Shown piece by piece: positions 9,101-16,872 of a DNA stretch of 64,000 nt. How positions within the stretch are numbered: the first letter of the stretch is position 1; every line of letters begins with the position of its first letter. Location: NCBI GenBank assembly GCA_035913415.1, contig JAMIIV010000025.1, forward strand, positions 1 to 64,000. The letters are read 5' to 3'. The translations under genes were made by a program, and so were the position numbers. A model generated the notes under the pieces. The model did not search any database. It was given only the letters and a program-made list of their open reading frames with translations, and was not told where the DNA came from. Origin of the DNA: UBA5070 sp035913415 (GTDB lineage Bacteria; Fibrobacterota; Fibrobacteria; UBA5070).

Positions 9101-10339
9101 CTACGGGGCCGCGGCGAGCGCCTGACGGAAATCGTCCACCAGATCCTGCGCGTTCTCCAGGCCCACCGAGATGCGCACCAGGCCCTCGTCCACGCCCATG
9201 GCCTCGTTTTCCGACAGGCTGTACCCGTTGTTGATCGTGCTCCAGGGGTGCACGCACAAGGTGCGGGCGTCACCCAGGTTCGTCATGCGGCTGCCCAGCT
9301 TGAGGGCGTTCAGGAACGCCATCGCGCGCGCCTTGGTGCCCAGGCGCAACGACACGATTGCTCCGTGGTTGCGGCCGCCGTAGAGCGCCTTGGACCGTTC
9401 GTGGAAGACGTTGGACTCCAGGCCGGGATACAGGACCTCGACCACCTTCTCTTCGGTCTGCATGGCACGGGCCACCGCCAGCGCGTTGTCGCAGTGGCGG
9501 TCGAAGCGCAATTGGTAGGTGTCGATGCCGGTGGCGTGGATCCAGGAATTCATGGGCGACGAGCAAAAGCCCAGGTCGCGCACGATGCGCCCCTTGAAAT
9601 AGGCCAAAAAGGCCATGGGTCCGGCCTTCTCCACCCAGGGTTTGAGGTGGGCGTGCGGCGCCTTGCGCCACGAGTACCCTCCGGCGTCCACCACCGCGCC
9701 GCCGATGGCGCGCCCCTGTCCGTCGATCCACTTGGTGGTGGAGTACAACAACAGCGCGATGCCCATCTTCTTGGCGTCCAGATGCCCCGCCATGGGCGTG
9801 TTGTCCACCAGCACGGGGAGATTCGCGGCCTTGGCGACCTCGCACCACAGCGGCAGATCCGCCACGGTGATGGCGGGATTGGAGATGGACTCCACGTACA
9901 GGGCCGCGGTACGGGCGTCGATGGCCCCGCGTACGGCGTCGATGTCCTGCGGGTCCACCAGGCGCACCTCGATGCCCATGCGGGGCAGGAAGTCGCGGAA
10001 CAGGCTCCAGGTGCCACCGAAGAGGTTGGCCGACGCGACGACGTTGTCGCCGGAATTGGCCAGGGCCAGGATGGCCCCGCTCACGGCGGCCATGCCGCTG
10101 GAGACCACCGCGGCCCCCGTGCCGCGATCGAGCGCCGCCAGGCGTGATTCCAGCGCGGAATTCGTGGGGTTGGAAATGCGGCTGTAGAGGTGCCCGAAGC
10201 CCGCGCCACCGAACACGTCTTCCAGATGCTCGGCGGTGTCGTAGGCGAAACCCGCCGAGAAATGGATGGGAGGTTGCGTGGCTCCGGTCTCGTGGTCCAG
10301 CGAGCGACCGGCGTGCACATTGCGCGTTTCGGGTCTCAT
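9101..10339 (-). CDS. metY: O-acetyl/O-succinylhomoserine sulfhydrylase (Cys/Met PLP enzyme)
   Basis: 412-residue PLP-dependent enzyme of the Cys/Met metabolism family. The Schiff-base lysine lies in LYSTTKWIDGQG and the cofactor Asp in VDNTPMAGHL. Placement at the end of a sulfate-assimilation operon suggests that it uses sulfide and an activated homoserine to make homocysteine, so MetY or MetZ. Cystathionine gamma-synthase or a lyase cannot be excluded by sequence alone. The ATG at 10339 shares one base with the cysNC stop (TGATG) and has AGGAGG upstream, so translation is coupled. Confidence 0.88.
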   Translation of the reverse strand: MRPETRNVHAGRSLDHETGATQPPIHFSAGFAYDTAEHLEDVFGGAGFGHLYSRISNPTNSALESRLAALDRGTGAAVVSSGMAAVSGAILALANSGDNVVASANLFGGTWSLFRDFLPRMGIEVRLVDPQDIDAVRGAIDARTAALYVESISNPAITVADLPLWCEVAKAANLPVLVDNTPMAGHLDAKKMGIALLLYSTTKWIDGQGRAIGGAVVDAGGYSWRKAPHAHLKPWVEKAGPMAFLAYFKGRIVRDLGFCSSPMNSWIHATGIDTYQLRFDRHCDNALAVARAMQTEEKVVEVLYPGLESNVFHERSKALYGGRNHGAIVSLRLGTKARAMAFLNALKLGSRMTNLGDARTLCVHPWSTINNGYSLSENEAMGVDEGLVRISVGLENAQDLVDDFRQALAAAP

Positions 10340-12264
10340 CAGATGCCTCCTCCCGCCACCAGCGGGGTTTCCTGGAAGACGCCGCGCTCGGACAGGAGCG
10401 CATGCAGGGACTGGACGGATTCCTCGACGCTCTGTCGATGGGCTTCCAGCACCAGGTCGGCGTCGACCGGTGCTTCCCACGGAGCCGACACGCCCGTGAA
10501 CGAGGCGATCTCCCCGGTTCGGGCCCGGGCGTACAGGCCCTTGGGGTCGCGCGCTTCGCAAACGTCCAGAGGCGTGGACACGTGGACGTTCAGGAGGTCG
10601 GAGCCCAGCACGGCCTTGACGATCGCGCGGTCGGATTCCGTCGGCGTGATGAAGGTGGCCAGCACCAGTTGCCCGGCGTCGGCGAGGATCTTCGCGGTTT
10701 CGGCGGCGCGCCGCAGGTTCTCGGCGCGGTCTTCCGGCGAGAAGCCCAGGTCGCGGTTCAGCCCATGACGGAGATTGTCGCCGTCCAGCAGGAACACCGA
10801 GCGGTGTTCGCGGAACAGGCGCTTCTCGGCGGCCTTGGCGATGGTGCTCTTGCCCGAACCCGACAATCCCTGGAACCACACCACCCCGCCCTTGTGGCCC
10901 TGGCGAACCTCGCGGGCCTGGCGCGTGACCTCGGATTCCGACCAGACCACGTCGGAGCTGGTCTCCGGCTGGTCGGGGCAGACCATCAGCGCCGCCACGG
11001 TGGCGTTGGTCTCCGGATCGATCAGGATGGCCGCACCGGTGCGCCGGAAGTCGGGGTAGGCGTCCACCAGCAGGGGTTGGTGCGCCGAGATGCGGATGCG
11101 CCCGATGTCGTTGAGCCCCAGGTTCGAAGCCGGAATCTCGGTGAGCGTCTTGATGTCGGTGCGATGGATCAGCCGCGTGATGCGGCAGCGGACCGTGCGG
11201 GTCCCCTGCTTGACGAAGTACGGACGGGTCAGCGCCAGGGGGCGTTCGTCCATCCAGACCACGCGCACGTCCAGATCGCGGGAGAGCTTGGGCCCTTGGC
11301 CGGCGCGCACCAGCACGTCGCCGCGCGAGACGTCCACCTCTCGGTCGAGCGTGATGGCCAGCGACTTGGGGAAACACGCTTCGGGAAGTTCCTTGTCGAA
11401 GTCGTGCAGGGCCTTCACCACGGCGCGTTTGCCGGAAGACAGAACCTCGACCTCGTCGCCGGGTTTCACCGAACCCGAGGCGATCTGCCCCGCGAATCCG
11501 CGGAAGGTGAGATCGGGGCGGATCACGTACTGGACGGGGAACCGGAAGTTCTCGGCCTGGCGGTCGCGTGGCACCTCGACACTCTCCAGGTGGTCGATCA
11601 GGGTGGGCCCCTGGTACCAGGGGGTGTTCTCGGAACGGCTCACGACGTTGTCGCCCAGCAGGGCCGACAACGGGATGAACTGGATCCTGTCCGCGAAGGC
11701 TCCCGCTCGCCCTTCGAGACGGCCTGCGGCCTCCTCAGGACGAGCGGGATCGGCGGGCCAGAGCTTGGCGGCCAGATCCAGGTAATCCTGACGGATCCTG
11801 TCAAATACCTCCTGGGAAAAATCCACGAGGTCCATCTTGTTGACGGCCACGCAGATGCGCGGGATCCCCAACAGCGCCGAGATCGCGCTGTGCCGGCGAC
11901 TCTGCTCGAGCACACCTTTGCGCGCATCGATCAGGATGATGGCCAGGTCCGCCGTGCTGGCGCCGGTGGCCATGTTGCGGGTGTACTGCTCGTGTCCCGG
12001 GGTGTCGGCGATGATGAACTTGCGCCGGGGGGTGGCGAAGTAGCGGTAGGCCACGTCGATCGTGATGCCCTGCTCGCGTTCGGCGCGCAGGCCGTCGGTC
12101 AGAAGCGACAGATCGATGCCGGTGGACAGGCGCTGCTTGGAGGCCGTCGTGACGGCCTCGAGCTGGTCCTCGAAGATCCCCTTGGAATCGTACAGGAGGC
12201 GCCCGATGAGGGTGGATTTGCCGTCGTCGACGGATCCGGCGGTGGAAAAGCGAAGCAGGTCCAT
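10339..12264 (-). CDS. cysN: Sulfate adenylyltransferase subunit 1 / APS kinase fusion CysNC
   Basis: 641 residues. The N-terminal GTPase (GSVDDGKST, DTPGHEQYTRNM, NKMD) drives ATP sulfurylase together with CysD. The C-terminal APS kinase (GLSGSGKST, residues about 450-640) makes PAPS for the PAPS reductase CysH of this operon. Between the G domain and IQFIPLSALLGDNVV there are about 20 extra residues (WPADPARPEEAAGRLEGRAG...) that E. coli CysN lacks. They are encoded by a copy of the dispersed palindrome at 11701-11749, kept in frame. The start overlaps the stop of the GIY-YIG gene (TGATG). An ancestral overlap with cysD is inferred from the duplicated junction at 12704-12729. Confidence 0.95.
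   Translation of the reverse strand: MDLLRFSTAGSVDDGKSTLIGRLLYDSKGIFEDQLEAVTTASKQRLSTGIDLSLLTDGLRAEREQGITIDVAYRYFATPRRKFIIADTPGHEQYTRNMATGASTADLAIILIDARKGVLEQSRRHSAISALLGIPRICVAVNKMDLVDFSQEVFDRIRQDYLDLAAKLWPADPARPEEAAGRLEGRAGAFADRIQFIPLSALLGDNVVSRSENTPWYQGPTLIDHLESVEVPRDRQAENFRFPVQYVIRPDLTFRGFAGQIASGSVKPGDEVEVLSSGKRAVVKALHDFDKELPEACFPKSLAITLDREVDVSRGDVLVRAGQGPKLSRDLDVRVVWMDERPLALTRPYFVKQGTRTVRCRITRLIHRTDIKTLTEIPASNLGLNDIGRIRISAHQPLLVDAYPDFRRTGAAILIDPETNATVAALMVCPDQPETSSDVVWSESEVTRQAREVRQGHKGGVVWFQGLSGSGKSTIAKAAEKRLFREHRSVFLLDGDNLRHGLNRDLGFSPEDRAENLRRAAETAKILADAGQLVLATFITPTESDRAIVKAVLGSDLLNVHVSTPLDVCEARDPKGLYARARTGEIASFTGVSAPWEAPVDADLVLEAHRQSVEESVQSLHALLSERGVFQETPLVAGGGI
11701..11749 (-). repeat. 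Dispersed palindromic repeat, copy 1 (inside cysN)
   Basis: Outer arms TCCCGCTCG (11701-11709) and CGAGCGGGA (11741-11749) are perfectly complementary. The core on the minus strand reads CCTGAGGAGGCC...GGCCGTCTCGAAGG, the same as the copies at 12284, 12646, 19833 and 19921. It is translated in frame as part of CysN (about residues 172-188). Confidence 0.9.
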
Positions 12265-12269
12265 CAGAA
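12244..12269 (-). repeat. 26-bp direct duplication, cysN-proximal copy
   Basis: Identical at 25 of 26 positions to 12704-12729 and offset by exactly 460 bp. This copy contains the GIY-YIG stop and the cysN start (TGATG) and the codons for MDLL and following residues. Together the two copies look like a target-site duplication around the GIY-YIG unit. Confidence 0.85.
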
Positions 12270-12629
12270 TGAGTTCCTTTCACCCCGCTCGCCCTGAGGA
12301 GCCGCCTCCAAGGCGGCGTCTCGAAGGGCGATGGGAGAGGCGACGCGCTTGGCGCCACGGTGGGAAAGAATCGAAAGTGAGATCATATCTCCGGAAACGA
12401 GCGCGCTCTTCTTCGCACGCGACCAACCCTTCAGCTTGCGCTCGCATTGGAACGCCTCATCCCGGGTCGGGAAATTTTCCGTCCAAGCGAGCTCGATTGG
12501 AAGGCGTGAACGAGTCCATGCAGATCCTTCCCCCGACCGGTGCTGTACCATCCGGGCATCGAGGTTGTCCGTGTGTCCTACGTAGAAGGATCCGTCGGAA
12601 CAGACCAGCATGTACACGTGGAAGCTCAT
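12264..12629 (-). CDS. GIY-YIG domain endonuclease (UPF0213-like)
   Basis: 121 residues, a single small nuclease domain. The GIY and YIG strands read VYM and YVG (residues about 5-18), the catalytic Arg is in DARMVQH, and the metal-binding Glu is in CERKLKGW, so the site looks active. The C-terminal ~20 residues (ALRDAALEAAPQGERGE) are encoded by a copy of the dispersed palindrome, and the last codons by the 26-bp duplication. The start at 12629 gives the standard domain N-terminus; the ribosome site is weak. The gene interrupts cysD and cysNC and its stop overlaps the cysNC start. Its role is unknown; mobilising the flanking palindromes is a hypothesis. Confidence 0.85.
   Translation of the reverse strand: MSFHVYMLVCSDGSFYVGHTDNLDARMVQHRSGEGSAWTRSRLPIELAWTENFPTRDEAFQCERKLKGWSRAKKSALVSGDMISLSILSHRGAKRVASPIALRDAALEAAPQGERGERNSF
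12284..12331 (+). repeat. Dispersed palindromic repeat, copy 2 (3' end of GIY-YIG gene)
   Basis: Reads CCGCTCGCCCTGAGGAG on the plus strand, then a short GC-rich hairpin tip, then GTCTCGAAGGGCGATGG. It lies inside the last codons of the GIY-YIG gene and is inverted relative to copy 3 at the other end of the unit. Confidence 0.9.
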
Positions 12630-12645
12630 TTCACGCGTCGAACAC

Positions 12646-12692
12646 ACCGCCCTTCGAGACGGCCGCTGCGCGGCCTCCTCAGGGCGAGCGGT
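12646..12692 (-). repeat. Dispersed palindromic repeat, copy 3 (5' side of GIY-YIG gene)
   Basis: On the minus strand reads CCGCTCGCCCTGAGGAGG, a GCGCAGC-type tip, then CGTCTCGAAGGGCGG. It lies just upstream of the GIY-YIG start and, with copy 2, forms an inverted pair bounding the gene. Confidence 0.9.
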
Positions 12693-12703
12693 TGGATGAG
12701 ATC

Positions 12704-12729
12704 GGAAAAGCCAAGCAGGTCCATCAGAA
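12704..12729 (-). repeat. 26-bp direct duplication, cysD-proximal copy
   Basis: Carries the cysD stop (TGA at 12726-12724) overlapping a vestigial ATG followed by codons for DLLGFS, the duplicated start of CysN (real one: DLLRFS). This vestigial cysN start is the clearest sign that cysD and cysN were once directly adjacent. Confidence 0.85.
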
Positions 12730-13650
12730 ATACCCTTCCTTCTTGCGGTCTTCCATGGCCGCTTCGGAGGCCTTGTCGTCGACACGGCTCCCGCGTTCGG
12801 TGATGCGGCTGGCGGCGGTCTCGGCCACGATGTCCCAGGCGTTGGCGCAGGGGCTCTCGACGCAACCGGTGCAGGTCATGTCGCCGACGGTGCGGAACCG
12901 CACGACGCGGCGCTCGACCTTCTCGCCGGGTTTGGGTTGGAGGAGTTCCGAGACGGGGATCCACTGGCCGCGCCAGATGACGTCGCGCTCGTGGGCGTAG
13001 TAGATGCTCGGGATCTCGAGATTCTCTTTCGCCAGGTACATCCAGATGTCGAGTTCGGTCCAGTTGGAGATGGGGAACACGCGGATGTGCTCGCCCCTGT
13101 GGATGCGGGCGTTGTAGAGGTTCCACAGCTCGGGGCGCTGGTTTTTCGGATCCCACTGCCCGTGCGTGTCGCGGAAGCTGAAGATGCGCTCCTTGGCGCG
13201 CGCCTTCTCCTCGTCGCGACGCGCACCCCCGAAGAGGGCGTCGAACTTGAACTCGTCGATGGCTCCCAGCAGCACCGGGATCTGCATGCGGTTGCGCGAG
13301 TCGTTCTCGCCGGCCTTTTCCACGATGCGCCCGTCGTCGATCCAATCCTGGACGTTGCGGACCACCAGCGTTTCGCCCAGTTCGGCGGCGCGACGGTCGC
13401 GGAAGTCGATGACCTCCGGAAAATTGTGGCCGGTGTCCACGTGCACCAGCGGAAACGGGAACTTGCCGGGCCGGAAAGCCTTCTCGGCCAGGCGCAGCAT
13501 CACGATGCTGTCCTTGCCCCCCGAGAACAGGAAGGCGGGTTTCTCGAACTCGCCCGCGACTTCGCGGAAGATGTGGATGCTCTCGGCCTCGAGCGCCTCG
13601 AGGTGTTCGAGGTGGTCGTCCAGGGAATCGATGATGGGTCGGTTGCTCAT
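12724..13650 (-). CDS. cysD: Sulfate adenylyltransferase subunit 2 CysD
   Basis: 308-residue PP-loop subunit of ATP sulfurylase, which activates sulfate to APS with the GTPase CysN. The ATP-binding PP-loop SGGKDSIVML is at residues about 43-52, and the family text VDTGHNFPEVIDFRD and SIYYAHERDVIWR is present. The full length equals E. coli CysD (302). The start at 13650 has an AGAGGA site. It is normally followed directly by cysN; here the GIY-YIG unit sits in between. The operon also supplies APS kinase and PAPS reductase. Confidence 0.97.
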   Translation of the reverse strand: MSNRPIIDSLDDHLEHLEALEAESIHIFREVAGEFEKPAFLFSGGKDSIVMLRLAEKAFRPGKFPFPLVHVDTGHNFPEVIDFRDRRAAELGETLVVRNVQDWIDDGRIVEKAGENDSRNRMQIPVLLGAIDEFKFDALFGGARRDEEKARAKERIFSFRDTHGQWDPKNQRPELWNLYNARIHRGEHIRVFPISNWTELDIWMYLAKENLEIPSIYYAHERDVIWRGQWIPVSELLQPKPGEKVERRVVRFRTVGDMTCTGCVESPCANAWDIVAETAASRITERGSRVDDKASEAAMEDRKKEGYF

Positions 13651-13753
13651 GGTTCCTCTTTGCAGGTAGATCAAGGCACGGCCGCGTCCAGCGAGCCGGT
13701 CGAACAACGTGGGGCGGCTTCCGTCCAGTGGAGGCTGGCGGTTCCCTCCCGGG

Positions 13754-14455
13754 TCACATCGAGTGGATGCCGCACTCCGTCTTGCCTCGGCCCTTCCAGC
13801 GCCCCGAGCGCTCGCCTTCCGACGCGTCGGCCGGTTCGGTGAGCGGCCAGTCGCCGATGGAAGGGTAACCCCGGTCGTGCAAGGGATTGTAGGGAAGACC
13901 GTTGTCCAGCAGGTGTTTCCAGACCTCCTTGCGGGTCCAGGAAGCCAGCGGATTCACCTTGATCCGCCCCTGGGCGGCCTCGAGGATGGACAATTCCTGT
14001 CTATCTCCGCCCTGGTCGCGGCGGCGTGCGCTGATCCAGCCGCGGGACGCCGTCTCCGCCAAGGCGCGCCGCATGGGCTCGACCTTGGTGTGTTCCTGGT
14101 AGGCGTCCAGATCGGTGTCCCACAGAGACGCTCCGTGGCGGGTCTCGAATTCCTCGACCGTGGCGCACCCGTCCGGTTTGTACACCCGCAGGTCCAGGTC
14201 GAACCGCTCGCGGCAGACCTGGGCCAGCTCGAGGGTCTCCGGGAAATGGTACAGGGTATCGATGAAGATCACCGGCAACCGGATGCCGGCCCGGTGCAGA
14301 AGATCCAGAAGGACGATGCCGCCCGGCTGGAACGCGGTGGTGACCACCGTATCCGCGACGTTTTCCGCCACCCAAGCGAGGATCTCGGAAGGGGCTTTCC
14401 CTTCGAGTTCCCCGGCGCGAGCGAGCACGGCATCCGTTGAAACCGGCGCGCTCAT
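13754..14455 (-). CDS. cysH: Phosphoadenylylsulfate (PAPS) reductase CysH
   Basis: 233-residue thioredoxin-dependent reductase making sulfite. The catalytic cysteine is in the C-terminal GKTECGIHSM. The Cys-Cys...Cys-x-x-Cys set that binds an Fe4S4 cluster in APS reductases is absent (the region reads HTKVEPMRRAL, as in E. coli NKVEPMNRAL). It should therefore use PAPS, which fits the APS kinase domain in this operon. The ATG at 14455 overlaps the regulator stop by 4 bp (ATGA). About 100 bp separate it from cysD. Confidence 0.93.
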   Translation of the reverse strand: MSAPVSTDAVLARAGELEGKAPSEILAWVAENVADTVVTTAFQPGGIVLLDLLHRAGIRLPVIFIDTLYHFPETLELAQVCRERFDLDLRVYKPDGCATVEEFETRHGASLWDTDLDAYQEHTKVEPMRRALAETASRGWISARRRDQGGDRQELSILEAAQGRIKVNPLASWTRKEVWKHLLDNGLPYNPLHDRGYPSIGDWPLTEPADASEGERSGRWKGRGKTECGIHSM

Positions 14456-14883
14456 ATCTGGTACTCCGGCTCGGTGGGACGGAAGCGGTGGACCTCGGCG
14501 GCCAAGGCATCGAGGCTGGTGGCATCCACCACCTCTTCGATGGCGGTGCGGCAGCGGGCCAGCACGCTCTCGATGGCCTCTTCGACGGGATTGGAGGGAT
14601 TGATCCGCAGCGACCCGTTTTCGCCTTCCATCAGGCGCACGACCTGGCCCAGGGTCAAGGTGGACGAGTCGACGGAAAGGGTATAGCCCCCCTCCTTGCC
14701 GCGCTGCCCGTGGATCCAGCCCGCACCCTTGAGCGAGATGGCGATCTGCTCCAGGAACTTGAACGGGAGGTCGTGTTTCTCGGCGATCTCCCGCAGGTGC
14801 AGCGGCGCTTTGGAGAACCTGGCGCGCTCGGCCAGGGCCATGAGAAGCTGCAGCGCATAGATCGTTTTGGTGGTCACTCGCAT
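14452..14883 (-). CDS. Rrf2 family transcriptional regulator (CymR-like)
   Basis: 143-residue winged-helix regulator beginning with the standard Rrf2 N-terminus (MRVTTKTIYALQLLMALAE). It lacks the three clustered cysteines that hold Fe-S clusters in IscR/NsrR (one Cys, in LARCRTAIEE). This matches the cysteine-metabolism repressor CymR of Bacillus. As first gene of the sulfate operon, overlapping cysH, it probably controls the operon and itself. A good promoter (14892-14920) and an inverted repeat (14906-14926) sit directly upstream. The -10 box ends about 8 bp from the ATG, so the mRNA may be nearly leaderless. Confidence 0.88.
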   Translation of the reverse strand: MRVTTKTIYALQLLMALAERARFSKAPLHLREIAEKHDLPFKFLEQIAISLKGAGWIHGQRGKEGGYTLSVDSSTLTLGQVVRLMEGENGSLRINPSNPVEEAIESVLARCRTAIEEVVDATSLDALAAEVHRFRPTEPEYQI

Positions 14884-14891
14884 GCAGCAGA

Positions 14892-14920
14892 ATATAATCC
14901 TACTCAACCTATCTCGACAA
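14892..14920 (-). promoter_or_regulatory. Promoter of the sulfate assimilation operon
   Basis: On the minus strand TTGTCG (14920-14915) and TTATAT (14897-14892) are separated by 17 bp, a standard housekeeping-sigma layout. The predicted transcription start is about 1-2 bp from the regulator ATG at 14883. Confidence 0.6.
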
Positions 14921-14926
14921 TAGGTT
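14906..14926 (-). promoter_or_regulatory. Operator-like inverted repeat overlapping the -35 box
   Basis: Perfect 7-bp arms AACCTAT (14906-14912) and ATAGGTT (14920-14926) with a 7-bp spacer. The position over the -35 region would block RNA polymerase, so autorepression by the adjacent Rrf2 protein is the simplest reading. Confidence 0.6.
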
Positions 14927-15083
14927 TAAGAAAAACCCTGTCCCTCAGACGTGCGTACCAGGCATCGAAAAAAATGCGTCAAGGAGGTGACACTTGCACC
15001 CTCCACCGGTGTTTGAAGGACAGAAACGAGCCCGATCTTCGGCTCTGACAAGCACTTTTCCCTCCCGACGACAGGAGCCTTCG

Positions 15084-16346
15084 ATGCACCCCAGACACCT
15101 GACCCTCGCCCTGGCCTTCTTCTGCGGCGTCCGCGCCCAGGCCCAGATGCCCGACTCCACCCGCGACACGACCCGCTCGGCGGCCACCCCGCAGGTGGTT
15201 CGGGATTCCGCTCGCGAAGACCGCGACGACGAGGAACCCCCGGTCGTCGCCTCTACCTCGAGGGGTCCTCTGAGACTGGTCCCCATCAACCTCGGGATCG
15301 CCCCTGGCACAGCCACCAACGGGACGGATCCCCAGAACGTCCGCAATTGGGTTTCGCTTGATCTCGTGGCCGGAGAGGCCGGAGAGATCCGAGGGCTGCA
15401 GGGTTCGGTCGGCATGAACGAGGTGCACCACGACGTACGGGGCGTGCAACTGGCCGGTGGCCTGAACCGGGTCGCCGATTCCGTGGTGGGATTCCAGGCC
15501 GCTGCGGTCAACCTCGTGGGCGGCGATGTTCGTGGCTACCAGGGCGCGTACTTCCTCAATCGTGTCGAAGGCAACGTGGTCGGCTACCAAGGCTCCACCT
15601 TCGGCAACCTCGTGAAGGGCTCCGTGACGGGTGTGCAGGCCTCGTCGTTCTACGGCAAGGCGCGCTCGGTGCGGGGCGTGCAATTCAACGCCGTCGGCGT
15701 GACCGACACCCTGAGGGGGCTGCAGTGGGGCGTGGTGAATTGGTCGGGCAACACCAAGGGTGTCCAGTTCGGGCTGGTGAACATCTCGCGCACCGGCGAA
15801 GCCGCGCAGATCGGCTTGGTGAACGTCCAACCGAACACCCGCTTCTTCGCCGAAACGTGGGTGGACGAGACCCGCTCCGCGCACGTCGCGCTCAACTACG
15901 GAAGCCCCCACTGGTACTCCTTGGTGGAGCTGTTGGCCTCCCACCGTGAACCCGAGGGAGGCGGATTCGGCCTGGGCTTCGGGTTCCGCAGCGCCAGCCC
16001 CAAGACCATCCTGTCCATCGACCAATCCGCACTCGTGCTGGCCGGTGCCGACCCTTCGGCCGCCTGCGAGGAGGACCAGGAGCGCTCCATGGACGACCAG
16101 AACCACGACGACGGACGCGACAGCTTCCGCAACTGCGCCCTCAACATGCAACTGCGCACCCGCCTGACCCTGGGCCGCCACCTGCTCGGACGTTTCGCGA
16201 TCTTCGGCGGTGTCTCGTACAACGTCCTCTTCACCCCCGACGAGACCAACGGCGAACGCCTACTCGAGCCCGAGAATTCCTACCACTGGGACCCCAACCC
16301 CAACGTGCGCCTCTGGCCCGGCGTCTTCGTGGGCCTGCGCATCTGA
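15084..16346 (+). CDS. Secreted surface-repeat protein (LA_2272-like GxQxGxxN repeats)
   Basis: 420 residues with a signal peptide (MHPRHLTLALAFFCGVRAQA). Residues about 95-265 are built from repeats of the form V-x-G-x-Q-x-(G/A)-x-x-N, such as VRGVQLAGGLNRV, VVGFQAAAVNLV and TKGVQFGLVNIS, like the LA_2272 surface repeats of Leptospira. The C-terminal third has alternating beta strands ending in an aromatic/Ile strand (VFVGLRI), suggesting an outer-membrane location. AGGAG precedes the ATG at 15084. It heads a four-gene cluster with an ECF sigma factor, an anti-sigma-like protein and a caspase carrying the same repeats. Function unknown. Confidence 0.8.
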   Translation: MHPRHLTLALAFFCGVRAQAQMPDSTRDTTRSAATPQVVRDSAREDRDDEEPPVVASTSRGPLRLVPINLGIAPGTATNGTDPQNVRNWVSLDLVAGEAGEIRGLQGSVGMNEVHHDVRGVQLAGGLNRVADSVVGFQAAAVNLVGGDVRGYQGAYFLNRVEGNVVGYQGSTFGNLVKGSVTGVQASSFYGKARSVRGVQFNAVGVTDTLRGLQWGVVNWSGNTKGVQFGLVNISRTGEAAQIGLVNVQPNTRFFAETWVDETRSAHVALNYGSPHWYSLVELLASHREPEGGGFGLGFGFRSASPKTILSIDQSALVLAGADPSAACEEDQERSMDDQNHDDGRDSFRNCALNMQLRTRLTLGRHLLGRFAIFGGVSYNVLFTPDETNGERLLEPENSYHWDPNPNVRLWPGVFVGLRI

Positions 16347-16353
16347 TCCGTCC

Positions 16354-16872
16354 ATGACCACCACTCTCGACACCCCGCGCCACGCCGCTCCGACCTTCGG
16401 GTTGGACGTCGAGGCGCTCTACCGGCGCTACGGCCCCATGGTCCTGCGGCGCTGCCACCGGCTCCTGGGCCGGATGGACGAAGCGGAGGACGTCATGCAG
16501 GATGTGTTCGTGAAAGCCCTGGAACGGTCCGAGACCCTGTCGGGAGAATTCCCCTCCAGCCTGCTGTGGAGAATCGCGACCAACGAGTCGCTCAACCGGC
16601 TGCGCACCCGCCGACGCCGCGCCGAGGAAAACGATGCCGAACTCATCGAGCAGATCGCGGCCCTGGACGACCACGAATTCGAAAGCCGCAGCGTGCTCGA
16701 CCGGATCTTCCAACGCCACCCCGAGAGCACGCGCGTGATGGCCGTGCTGCACTGGGTGGACGGCATGACCCACGAGGAAGTCGCCTCCGAGACCGGCCTG
16801 TCCGTCTCGGGGGTCCGCAAGCGCCTGCGCCTGTTGCGCGAGAAGGTGCGCATCCTGGAGGACGTGCGATGA
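16354..16872 (+). CDS. ECF-type RNA polymerase sigma factor
   Basis: 172 residues. Region 2 (ALYRRYGPMVLRRCHRLLG...EDVMQDVFVKALE) and region 4 (HWVDGMTHEEVASETGLSVSGVRKRLRLLREKV) are clear, with no other sigma regions, so this is an extracytoplasmic-function factor. The start at 16354 lies 8 bp after the upstream stop. The stop overlaps the next gene by 4 bp, the usual sigma/anti-sigma arrangement. The target promoters are not evident; the operon itself is the first candidate. Confidence 0.93.
   Translation: MTTTLDTPRHAAPTFGLDVEALYRRYGPMVLRRCHRLLGRMDEAEDVMQDVFVKALERSETLSGEFPSSLLWRIATNESLNRLRTRRRRAEENDAELIEQIAALDDHEFESRSVLDRIFQRHPESTRVMAVLHWVDGMTHEEVASETGLSVSGVRKRLRLLREKVRILEDVR

Larger units (their letters stand above)
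12244..12729 (-). mobile_element. GIY-YIG nuclease unit with inverted palindromes and 26-bp flanking duplication
   Basis: A compact insertion between cysD and cysNC. The outer limits are the 26-bp direct copies 12244-12269 and 12704-12729 (one mismatch). Inside, 17-bp inverted repeats CCGCTCGCCCTGAGGAG lie at 12285-12301 and, as the reverse complement, at 12675-12691; each is the outer half of a larger palindrome. Between them is one gene for a 121-residue GIY-YIG nuclease. The element proper is 434 bp. It resembles REP/RAYT units in design but uses a GIY-YIG nuclease instead of a transposase. The insertion model is inference from this arrangement; the empty-site sequence would confirm it. 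Confidence 0.75.
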
